Source: Chloracidobacterium sp. UBA6041
GTDB lineage: Bacteria > Acidobacteriota > Blastocatellia > Pyrinomonadales > Pyrinomonadaceae
Assembly: GCA_002427845.1 (NCBI GenBank)
Contig: DIYZ01000253.1
Span: 1-19,070, forward strand
Length of the DNA stretch: 19,070 bases
Direction of reading: 5' to 3'
A program made the translations under genes and the position numbers. This document shows positions 6,585 through 13,149 of the stretch, piece after piece (the stretch's first letter is position 1; every line of letters begins with the position of its first letter). The notes beneath the pieces are model-generated. The model worked only from the letters and a program-made list of their open reading frames with translations, did no database searches and had not been told where the DNA came from.

Positions 6585-7202
6585 ATGATCGATCATGACT
6601 TGCCGCCCGGGGATAAGTGGCGGCTGTTCGAACTCCACGCTTTGGGCTTCCGCGATTTTGCGCGCGTCCGCTCCGGGGCGCCGCTTGATCCGTTTGGCCT
6701 GGCGAAGTTCGCCAATTTGCTCGTAATTGATTTTGAACAGATCAAGGGCCTGAGTGACGAAACTCGCGAACATCTGCTGGGCCAGGGGTCGGAGAAATGG
6801 TCGGGCGGCGCCTGTTCTCGCCCGCTGCCCGACGGTCGCAGGCTGGTGATACTTAATCCGAATCACGGGCGGATGCGAACTAACGCAACATTGATGGAGG
6901 AAATTTCTCACGTCTTTCTCGGCCATGAACCCAGCCGCCTAAACGTAGTCGCGCAAAATGCGCGCGGCCGTACTGTCTCTCGAGACTACAGAAAAGCAGA
7001 CGAAGAGGCCGCCTACGCGACCGGTGCTGCCGCGCTTGTTCCTTTTTCGTCGTTGCGGAGATTTGTACTTGAAGGTCAAACGTCTCCTCAGATTGCCAAA
7101 CATTTTCGCGTCAGTCGTGAACTAGTCGAGTATCGCCTGAAGGTTACGCGACTCTGGAAAACTTATAAGGCCGCGCAGCCAAATTCCGAAAGACGCGAAT
7201 AA
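6585..7202 (+). CDS. ImmA/IrrE-like metallopeptidase-family protein with altered zinc motif
   Basis: The protein has 205 residues from ATG 6585; TTG 6564 would add seven. Neither start has a Shine-Dalgarno. Residues 35-60 (PLDPFGLAKFANLLVIDF) match the N-terminal part of the COG2856/DUF955 family, and LVILNPNHGRMRTNATLMEEISHVFLGH matches the region that normally carries HExxH. Here the first His is Glu: Glu105-Glu106-Ile-Ser-His109, with His114 shortly after. Glu140/Glu141 in DEEAAYATGAAALVP fill the usual downstream acidic ligand place. The C-terminus (SPQIAKHFRVSRELVEYRLKVT, 167-188) looks like a helix-turn-helix. With the XRE gene upstream it forms a classic regulator-protease pair, but it may bind metal differently or be catalytically inactive. 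Confidence 0.82.
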   Translation: MIDHDLPPGDKWRLFELHALGFRDFARVRSGAPLDPFGLAKFANLLVIDFEQIKGLSDETREHLLGQGSEKWSGGACSRPLPDGRRLVILNPNHGRMRTNATLMEEISHVFLGHEPSRLNVVAQNARGRTVSRDYRKADEEAAYATGAAALVPFSSLRRFVLEGQTSPQIAKHFRVSRELVEYRLKVTRLWKTYKAAQPNSERRE

Positions 7203-7209
7203 GGGGACT

Positions 7210-7253
7210 AAGGATAACCGCTATTTCATCCTTCGGCCCTAAACCCTTATAAT
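7210..7253 (+). promoter_or_regulatory. Promoter region of the GAF-PP2C phosphatase gene
   Basis: TATAAT (7248-7253) is a perfect -10 box; TTCATC (7225-7230) is a weak -35 at 17 bp. A 6-bp inverted repeat, AAGGAT (7210-7215) and ATCCTT (7228-7233), overlaps that -35 and could be an operator. Transcription would start around 7260-7262. Confidence 0.5.
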
Positions 7254-7261
7254 TGCGTTTT

Positions 7262-7306
7262 ATGCTTTTAGCCGATCTTCACGCTGTAGGGCCGGTCGAC
7301 GTTTAG
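7262..7306 (+). CDS. Possible 14-codon leader ORF
   Basis: An ATG lies 9 nt after a perfect TATAAT, so it would sit at or next to the transcript start. It opens a 14-codon frame (MLLADLHAVGPVDV) ending in TAG at 7304-7306. The phosphatase ATG follows 4 nt later and has no Shine-Dalgarno. This arrangement would allow a leaderless uORF to feed ribosomes to the main gene. It is an inference from spacing only; the peptide resembles nothing I know. Confidence 0.3.
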   Translation: MLLADLHAVGPVDV

Positions 7307-7310
7307 ACTT

Positions 7311-8606
7311 ATGAGCAAACAGATAAAAGAGCTGCCAGTGCCTGGTCTGACCACGACAGACAAGTTGCGCATGCTGCTCGACATTACCAAGAAAATCAGC
7401 CGGTCACTCGACCTGCAGGAAGTCCTCAATCTAGTGATGGACACGCTGGATTCGCTCATTCCCTACGACGCTGCAGGAATCTTCGTCGTGAAATGCGTGG
7501 ACGAGAGCGCCGTCGCCGAAGGCGAGGAGCCGTGCGTGTTTCAGGCGGAAGCGGTCAGGGGTTACGACATCGATGAGTTGACGAATTTACATCTGAAACT
7601 TGGCGAAGGTCTCATTGGAAAGGTAGCTCTCACCGCCGAGCCCATTACTTCTCCCGACGTGCGAAAGGATCCCATTTATATTAACGCGCGGGCGGAGACA
7701 CGCTCGGAGATGGTGGCCCCGATCATTTCCAACACAGAAGTCATCGGCGTTTTCGACCTGGAGAGCGACGAACTCGATGCTTACTCCGAAGACGACCTTG
7801 AGGTTCTTATGCTGCTTGCCTCGCAGGTGGCCATCATTATCGAGAAGGTGATGCTTCACGAACAGTTGATTGAGAAGAAGCGTCTCGAAGGGCAACTCGA
7901 AGTGGCGCGTCAGGTGCAGTTGCAGTTGCTTCCGGCTAAAGACCCGCAGTTAGACGGCTACGATATAAGCGCTTACAACTTTCCCACCGAAGAAGTTTCA
8001 GGAGACTACTACGATTGGGTGAAGATTTATGACGATCAAATTGGTCTGGTGATCGCCGACGTTTCCGGGAAAGGCGTGCCGGCAGCTTTACTGATGGCCT
8101 TTCTGCGCGCGAGCTTGCGCGCGGCCACCCACATTGGTTATTCCCCGCACATCTCGATGGCCAAAGTAAACTATCTGCTTTGGGAATCGATCGAGCGAAA
8201 CCAGTTTGTCACCGCTTTCTACGGTATCCTTGACGTTACGAACAAGACTCTCACTTACACAAACGCCGGCCACAATCCGCCGCTTCTGCTTGATAAGGAT
8301 GGCAATTCAAAGTTCATCGAAAGGGGCAGCCTTCCCCTGGGGATGTTTAAGGACACTCGTTACCACGAGTATTATCTGACAACCGAGTCGGGCGAAGTGT
8401 TGGTGCTCTACACCGACGGCGCGACGGAAGCACAAAGTCCGCAAGGAGAAGAATTTGGTCGCGATCGGCTGGCTGAGGCCGTTAAGGCAAACCGCCAACT
8501 CGGCGCGCGCGATTTAATAGCGGCAGTTCAGCAAGAAGTTGTTGAGTGGACCGGTGGCGTGGGCGCAGGTGACGACGTCACGTTCTTTGTAATAAAGGCT
8601 CTCTAG
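7311..8606 (+). CDS. GAF-domain PP2C serine phosphatase (RsbU/SpoIIE type)
   Basis: This cytosolic 431-residue phosphatase probably dephosphorylates an anti-sigma-factor antagonist in a partner-switching pathway. Residues about 25-178 are a GAF sensor domain (LIPYDAAGIFVV, LKLGEGLIGKV, VIGVFDLES). Residues 180-207 form a helical linker (KKRLEGQLEVARQVQLQLLP), the usual link to this phosphatase type. Residues 215-430 are the PP2C/SpoIIE domain. It has metal-binding Asp in SGDYYDW (Asp232), IADVSGKG (Asp250), LYTDGATEA (Asp369) and GAGDDVTF (Asp421/422), plus NAGHNPPLLL. All catalytic motifs look intact. No RsbV- or RsbW-like gene is beside it, so its target is elsewhere. The start at ATG 7311 lacks a Shine-Dalgarno and follows a short leader ORF. 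Confidence 0.93.
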   Translation: MSKQIKELPVPGLTTTDKLRMLLDITKKISRSLDLQEVLNLVMDTLDSLIPYDAAGIFVVKCVDESAVAEGEEPCVFQAEAVRGYDIDELTNLHLKLGEGLIGKVALTAEPITSPDVRKDPIYINARAETRSEMVAPIISNTEVIGVFDLESDELDAYSEDDLEVLMLLASQVAIIIEKVMLHEQLIEKKRLEGQLEVARQVQLQLLPAKDPQLDGYDISAYNFPTEEVSGDYYDWVKIYDDQIGLVIADVSGKGVPAALLMAFLRASLRAATHIGYSPHISMAKVNYLLWESIERNQFVTAFYGILDVTNKTLTYTNAGHNPPLLLDKDGNSKFIERGSLPLGMFKDTRYHEYYLTTESGEVLVLYTDGATEAQSPQGEEFGRDRLAEAVKANRQLGARDLIAAVQQEVVEWTGGVGAGDDVTFFVIKAL

Positions 8607-8687
8607 AGTCCGTCTTGTGCAAGATAGACAGCCGGCAAGCTGCTCGAGAGTAAAAGCTCCTCGGTAAAGTGGGATACTAATGAGCGG

Positions 8688-8933
8688 TCAGCGAACAGTG
8701 GGCATGATCACCACCCGGCGCCAGCGGCGCTCGATAGTCTCCGAAATGAAACTCTGTCTCGGCATCAGAAAACGCGTACACATCGAAGCCAAAAGCGTCG
8801 AGATAATTGCCAGGTCATCTGGTGAGAGGAGATAAACGGCGGGAGCGAAACCCGCTTCAGCGCGAATTTCCAGCAGGCGCTCAAGCACTTCAAGCGGTGC
8901 AAAGCATCTAACAGGATCTCTGTAGGTTGCCAT
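8688..8933 (-). CDS. Unrecognised 81-residue protein
   Basis: I do not recognise this protein. The case for a real gene is the ribosome site: AAAGGAGG lies 9 nt upstream of ATG 8933, close to the ideal anti-Shine-Dalgarno complement and stronger than any other in the window. The protein is mostly helical by eye. It starts ATYRDPVRCFAPLEVLERLL, has a mid-section PAVYLLSPDDLAIISTLLA, and ends basic (ETIERRWRRVVIMPTVR). There is no signal peptide or clear membrane span. It stands alone on the minus strand between the convergent phosphatase gene and the divergent pilT-type gene, so it has its own promoter. A small regulator or adaptor is possible but unsupported. Confidence 0.6.
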   Translation of the reverse strand: MATYRDPVRCFAPLEVLERLLEIRAEAGFAPAVYLLSPDDLAIISTLLASMCTRFLMPRQSFISETIERRWRRVVIMPTVR

Positions 8934-8942
8934 GTTCCGGCG

Positions 8943-8950
8943 CCTCCTTT
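8943..8950 (-). promoter_or_regulatory. Near-perfect Shine-Dalgarno of the 81-residue gene
   Basis: Read on the minus strand this is AAAGGAGG, 9 nt before ATG 8933. It is the main evidence that the small open frame is translated, and it predicts high expression. Confidence 0.75.
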
Positions 8951-9085
8951 GAAAAGTTGTTCAGCGTTAGAGAACAGTCGCGCAACTTGAACGCTTCCTT
9001 TGATGTACGCGACGGGCCTTTGGTTCGTTTCGTTAAAAAAATCTTTAGCGCAAAGACTAGTACTTACTTTTGACGTCTCAGATAA

Positions 9086-9098
9086 GGGAAAAATTCCC
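9086..9098 (+). promoter_or_regulatory. Inverted repeat before the pilT-type start
   Basis: GGGAA-AAA-TTCCC ends 8 nt before ATG 9107, exactly where a Shine-Dalgarno would lie; none is visible. It could be an operator or a small hairpin affecting initiation. The stem is only 5 bp, so chance is possible. Confidence 0.35.
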
Positions 9099-9106
9099 GA
9101 TAGAAA

Positions 9107-10315
9107 ATGAGCAATCCAATCACTTCAACACCTCCGGAGAATACACCTCCACCACTTAATTTCGGCGCGGTTTTACGGCAAATGCTGAAAAGCTCCGACA
9201 AAGTCAGTGATCTGATCTTTTCGCCCGGAAGGCCCCCGCAAATAGAACTGGCCGGCAAGCTCCAGCCCGTTCAGATTCCCGGTCTGGAAAAGCTGACGCC
9301 TGCGCATACGGCGGGCATGGCTAAGGTGATCATCGGAGCCCACCAGACTGCGGCCGAAAGTATAGAAAAGACGGGGTCGGCGGATCTTTCGTTCAGTGCT
9401 CCCGGCGAAGCCCGTTTTCGAGTGAACATATTCAAGCAGCGGGGCAGTCATGCCATCGTGATGCGCGTGATTCCTACCCACCCGCCGAACTTTGCTGATT
9501 TCGATCTGCCCTCGCAATTGAAAGAGATCGTCGACATCAAGAACGGCATTGTGCTCGTTACCGGCCCCACCGGCAGCGGCAAGAGTTCCACGTTGGCGGC
9601 GATTATCGATCTGATTAACGAGACGAAGTATTACCACATCGTGACTATCGAAGATCCGATTGAGTTCTTGCATTCGCACAAGAACTGCACCATTCACCAG
9701 CGCGAGCTTCATTCGGATACACCAAGTTTCGCGATTGCGCTGCGCGCCGCACTGCGGCAGGCGCCGAAAGTGATTCTGGTAGGCGAGATGCGCGACCTGG
9801 AAACGATCGAAGTGGCGTTGGAAGCCGCCGAAACGGGCCACCTGGTTTTGTCGACGCTGCATACCATCGACGCCTCGAAAACAATTGATCGAATTATTGG
9901 CGTCTTTCCCAAGAACGAAGAGCGCGCGATACGCACGCGCATTGCGCAGTCGTTTCGTTACATTGTCTCCCAGCGATTAATTCCGCGCCCGGACGGTAAA
10001 GGCCGAATTGCGGCGATCGAAATTCTCAAGTCAACCATGCGCACGCGTGAATACATCGAAAAGGGCGAGTCGGAAGGCAAGTCGCTGCTCGATGCCATGG
10101 ACCAGGGTGATCTGGACGGGATGCAAACGTTTGACGGTGTTATCGAGCACATGGTGCGCACGGGCGTGTTGACTCAGGAGGGCGCCATGCCTTACGCCAC
10201 TAACGCAAATAACTTGCTCTTAAGACTCGGTGACCTGGGAGGACAAGCGCCGGTGCCAACTCCGCCGGCTTCCTCAAAGGACGAAAACTCGATGCTTGAT
10301 ATGATCGAAAGATAG
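9107..10315 (+). CDS. pilT: Type IV pilus retraction ATPase PilT
   Basis: This hexameric secretion-superfamily ATPase would drive pilus retraction (twitching motility, DNA uptake) at the cytoplasmic membrane. The 402-residue length is a little above the usual PilT size because of a Pro/Thr-rich N-terminus and a short C-terminal tail. The N-domain carries SDLIFSPGRPPQIELAGKL (about 34-52). Walker A is GPTGSGKS (153-160), the Asp box is VTIEDPIEF (179-187), Walker B is VILVGEMRD (222-230) and the His box is HLVLSTLHT (245-253). AIRTRIA (275-281) corresponds to the AIRNLL region of PilT. RDLETIEVALEAAETGHLVLST is strongly PilT-like rather than PilB-like, and no PilB-type zinc cysteine set is seen. 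No other pilus genes are in the window. There is no Shine-Dalgarno at the ATG. Confidence 0.9.
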   Translation: MSNPITSTPPENTPPPLNFGAVLRQMLKSSDKVSDLIFSPGRPPQIELAGKLQPVQIPGLEKLTPAHTAGMAKVIIGAHQTAAESIEKTGSADLSFSAPGEARFRVNIFKQRGSHAIVMRVIPTHPPNFADFDLPSQLKEIVDIKNGIVLVTGPTGSGKSSTLAAIIDLINETKYYHIVTIEDPIEFLHSHKNCTIHQRELHSDTPSFAIALRAALRQAPKVILVGEMRDLETIEVALEAAETGHLVLSTLHTIDASKTIDRIIGVFPKNEERAIRTRIAQSFRYIVSQRLIPRPDGKGRIAAIEILKSTMRTREYIEKGESEGKSLLDAMDQGDLDGMQTFDGVIEHMVRTGVLTQEGAMPYATNANNLLLRLGDLGGQAPVPTPPASSKDENSMLDMIER

Positions 10316-10428
10316 CCGTACGCTAATATCTCACGAGGGCACACGGCCAGAGCCCGTAAGGTTGACGAGCAGAATGAAAAGTCCCGGCAACTCTCCCCTG
10401 AATTCGCTTGTTTACTCCAAAAATTCTT

Positions 10429-12039
10429 ATGTTTTTGCAATCACTTAAACGTGTATTGCCGGCAGCGTTTTTCCTCGTGCTGCTGGCTGTCTCGTGTTTT
10501 GCGCAAACCGGTCCGAGCAATACTTTTGCGGGCATTCAAATTGAACTACCCGCGGGCGGGCATCTTCGTGTCGAGAATCAGTATGGCGAAGTTGCCGCTG
10601 AAGTTTGGCGGGAAAACTACGTTTCAGTTTCCGCTACGATCGAAGGAGCGAAAACATTCGCTCGCTCGCCAGTCATAATTGAGAACAGAAACCAACTAGG
10701 CATCAGAATCGTGCGCGGACCGAGCGATCCCGCGGCTGCGATCAGGTTAGCAATTAAGATTCCTGAGACTGCGCATGTCGAGATAGTGACGGGTAGCGGA
10801 TCGATTAGGCTGCGTGGCGTTCCGGCAGCAGCAGTCGTCCGATCGATCGCTGGAGACGTGAACATAGAATTTCTTCAATCAGTAAACGCCGACATCGTTG
10901 CGCGATCGGCGAAGGGTTTAGTCAGATCAGAACTACCCCAACTGTTGAGCGAGAATGGCCATTTATTACAAGCACGTCTTGGATCTGGCGCACAAACACT
11001 GAGGATAAACACAGAAACGGGACCTATTACTCTTTCGCCGGTCAGTAATTCTGCGGTGTCCGAAAGACCCGACTCTAACTCGCCGGACGCGCTTGGCAAC
11101 GAAGCTCCGATGAAAGCGGCCGGCATACCCGCGCCAGCTTCAGAGACGCAGGAAATCGGCGAAGGCGATATTATTCGGGTTGATTCCCAGTTGGTAACGC
11201 TCAACCTGAGCGTGATCGATCGAAATACTAATCGCGGCCTCGTCGGTCTAAGCAAATCAGATTTCAGGCTTTTCGAAAATGGCGCTGAGCAACAGATTCT
11301 TCAGTTTGAGTCTTCAGCGGCGCCATTTGATCTGTTGTTGCTGATTGACCTTTCCGGATCTACGCGCGACGTTGTAAAACTGATTCGCGCCGCGGCGTTA
11401 CGATTTATCGATGCGGCACGCCCCTCAGATCGAATTGGCGTCATCACCTTTGCGGGCCGGCCGACGGTGGTTTCGCCGTTGACTCTAAATAGAGAAGTTT
11501 TGCGTCAGCGCGTTAGTGCCATGGACACGTCCGCTGGAGATACAAAACTTTACGATGCGACTGACTTTGCCCTGAACCATTTGCTCCAAGACCCGAAGAG
11601 TTCCCGGCGCACAGCGATCATCCTTATGAGTGACGGTCTCGACGGAAGCATTCCGGGCGTTCAGGGTGATGGCTCGCAACTTCCGTACAAAGATTTACTA
11701 AGCCGCATTCAGGAGTTTGATGGTGTGCTTTATACTTTGTGGCTCAATACGGAATACGAGTCGCTAAGTCCGCTGGACACGCAACCGGAGGCCTTCGACG
11801 CCGGATACGACAGAATGAAAGAGATGGCGGACACGGGCGGCGGTGTATTCTACGAGGTCGAACGCCTCGAGGACCTGGCGGGCGCTTATGAACGCGTCGT
11901 GGCGGATCTGGGGACTGTCTACAGCCTTGCCTATCGACCTGCTGACAAGACTCGCGACGGCAAGTGGCGCGCGATCCGCGTGAATGTTAATCGACCTGCC
12001 GCCGTGGCACGGGGCAAACGTGGATATTATGCAAACTGA
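10429..12039 (+). CDS. Exported VWFA protein with N-terminal DUF4097-like beta region
   Basis: The protein has 536 residues from ATG 10429; TTG 10408 would add seven, and neither has a clear Shine-Dalgarno. A signal peptide (KRVLPAAFFLVLLAVSCFA) ends near residue 25. The Cys fits a lipobox poorly, so a secreted protein is likelier than a lipoprotein. Residues about 30-205 are repeated beta strands (GHLRVENQYGEV, VEIVTGSGSIRLRGV, LRINTETGPITLSP) like DUF4097 putative adhesins. Residues about 243-536 match the VWFA-related acidobacterial type, with a complete MIDAS: Asp307/Ser309/Ser311 in DLSGS, Thr372 and Asp402 in MSDG. The protein probably binds a metal-dependent ligand at the cell surface or periplasm; the ligand is unknown. 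Its stop overlaps the next gene, a paralogue of its C-terminal half. Confidence 0.85.
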   Translation: MFLQSLKRVLPAAFFLVLLAVSCFAQTGPSNTFAGIQIELPAGGHLRVENQYGEVAAEVWRENYVSVSATIEGAKTFARSPVIIENRNQLGIRIVRGPSDPAAAIRLAIKIPETAHVEIVTGSGSIRLRGVPAAAVVRSIAGDVNIEFLQSVNADIVARSAKGLVRSELPQLLSENGHLLQARLGSGAQTLRINTETGPITLSPVSNSAVSERPDSNSPDALGNEAPMKAAGIPAPASETQEIGEGDIIRVDSQLVTLNLSVIDRNTNRGLVGLSKSDFRLFENGAEQQILQFESSAAPFDLLLLIDLSGSTRDVVKLIRAAALRFIDAARPSDRIGVITFAGRPTVVSPLTLNREVLRQRVSAMDTSAGDTKLYDATDFALNHLLQDPKSSRRTAIILMSDGLDGSIPGVQGDGSQLPYKDLLSRIQEFDGVLYTLWLNTEYESLSPLDTQPEAFDAGYDRMKEMADTGGGVFYEVERLEDLAGAYERVVADLGTVYSLAYRPADKTRDGKWRAIRVNVNRPAAVARGKRGYYAN

Positions 12040-13033
12040 GCGGCGTTTGATTCGTATAAAACAGCTGCGCGCAAAAGTATTTCTTGCCGTTTTGGTGCCT
12101 CTGCTGATCCCCACAGCCCACCTGACCCAAACACCGGACCCGGCCGAAACAATACGAATTGAATCCGACCTGGTTGATCTTAAGGTTGGGGTCGTCAGTT
12201 TGAACCCCCAACACCCTTCGCCGGAGTTGCGGCAGAAAGATTTTTTGGTGCTTGAGGACGGGCAGCCGCAGGAGATCGCGTTCTTTGCGGCCGCGGATGC
12301 GCCGTTTGATCTCGTGTTACTGCTGGACCTGTCCGGGTCAACCAAAGACAAGCTCAAGCTCATTCGCAATTCAGCCAAACGTTTTGTAGATGCAACGCGC
12401 CCAATGGATCGAGTTTCCATCGTCACATTTACCGACTTTCCACAAGTGGTTTCTCCGTTCACACGCGATCGTAAATTACTGAAGGACTCGATTGACGATA
12501 TTGAAAAACCAGTGGGCGGCACGAAGTTTTGGGACGCGCTGCATTACGCGCTCGCGATTCTTCGCGCCTCGGGCAATTCGCTGCGAAGAAGCGCAGTGGT
12601 AGTCATGACGGACGGCGTCGATAATGCTTTGCCCAATGTGGCTGGTGAAGGCTCGCAGACGAGCTTCGATGAGTTGCTCGGGTTAGTGCGGTCTTCGGAG
12701 ACAATGATTTTCCCGATCTATCTGGATACCGAGAAGGAAGAGATTAAGCGCCACCCTGCATCCCGCATGGCCTACGCCATCGCGCGCGCACAATTAGCTC
12801 AGTTAGCGGAAGCATGTGGAACCGTCTTTTATCGCGCCGATAAGTTGAACGACTTAGACGACGTTTATCAGCAGGTGATTAGCGACCTTGGGCGTGTTTA
12901 TAGTATCGGGTATCGCCCGTCGAATACCGTTCGCGACGGGAAGTGGCGCTCGGTGAACGTGCAAATCGCAGATAGACCCGACGTGGTTGCGCGTGCCAAA
13001 CAGGGATATTACGCAAAAAATGTGAGGGATTAG
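12029..13033 (+). CDS. VWFA-domain protein, paralogue of the preceding gene
   Basis: The start is ATG 12029, overlapping the end of the previous gene by 11 nt, which implies translational coupling; the in-frame start at 11984 would give an unlikely N-terminus. The 334-residue product has basic residues and a hydrophobic signal segment (AKVFLAVLVPLLIPTA, 15-30). It goes straight into the VWFA-type domain (IRIESDLVDLKV, FLVLEDGQPQEIAFF). The MIDAS is complete: Asp100/Ser102/Ser104 in DLSGS, Thr165 and Asp195 in MTDG. The C-terminus (YSIGYRPSNTVRDGKWRSV, GYYAKN) closely parallels that of its neighbour (YSLAYRPADKTRDGKWRAI, GYYAN), so the pair arose by tandem duplication, with the DUF4097-like part gained by or lost from one copy. 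The function is unknown. Confidence 0.88.
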   Translation: MQTERRLIRIKQLRAKVFLAVLVPLLIPTAHLTQTPDPAETIRIESDLVDLKVGVVSLNPQHPSPELRQKDFLVLEDGQPQEIAFFAAADAPFDLVLLLDLSGSTKDKLKLIRNSAKRFVDATRPMDRVSIVTFTDFPQVVSPFTRDRKLLKDSIDDIEKPVGGTKFWDALHYALAILRASGNSLRRSAVVVMTDGVDNALPNVAGEGSQTSFDELLGLVRSSETMIFPIYLDTEKEEIKRHPASRMAYAIARAQLAQLAEACGTVFYRADKLNDLDDVYQQVISDLGRVYSIGYRPSNTVRDGKWRSVNVQIADRPDVVARAKQGYYAKNVRD

Positions 13034-13070
13034 GGCGGCAGCCGGCCGTCGCCCGCGGCAACCGAAAAAC

Positions 13071-13098
13071 TTGTAAATGCCCGGCAGAGGACTATAAT
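13071..13098 (+). promoter_or_regulatory. Promoter of the FecR-domain gene
   Basis: TTGTAA (13071-13076) and TATAAT (13093-13098) are 16 bp apart, a good sigma-70-like promoter. Transcription from about 13105 would give a leader of about 45 nt that includes the AGGAAA ribosome site ahead of ATG 13150. Confidence 0.65.
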
Positions 13099-13149
13099 TG
13101 GCCTTCCCCAGGCTTGGTCATCCAGAATCCGTGTTGAAAAGGAAACTCC

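Noticed and set aside
6128..7202. Classical toxin-antitoxin module (XRE antitoxin)
   Set aside because: The downstream protein matches the ImmA/IrrE family rather than a RES, HipA or RelE-type toxin.
9173..9862. 229-codon open frame antisense to pilT
   Set aside because: It lies wholly inside a gene with clear PilT motifs, and its composition is that of a shadow frame.
11764..12522. 252-codon open frame antisense to the VWFA genes
   Set aside because: It covers the ends of two well-supported VWFA genes; its Ser/Arg-rich product has no recognisable motif.
13033..13054. GC-rich hairpin after the second VWFA gene (GGGCG and CGCCC arms)
   Set aside because: Only a 5-bp outer stem and no T-tract, so not called as a terminator.
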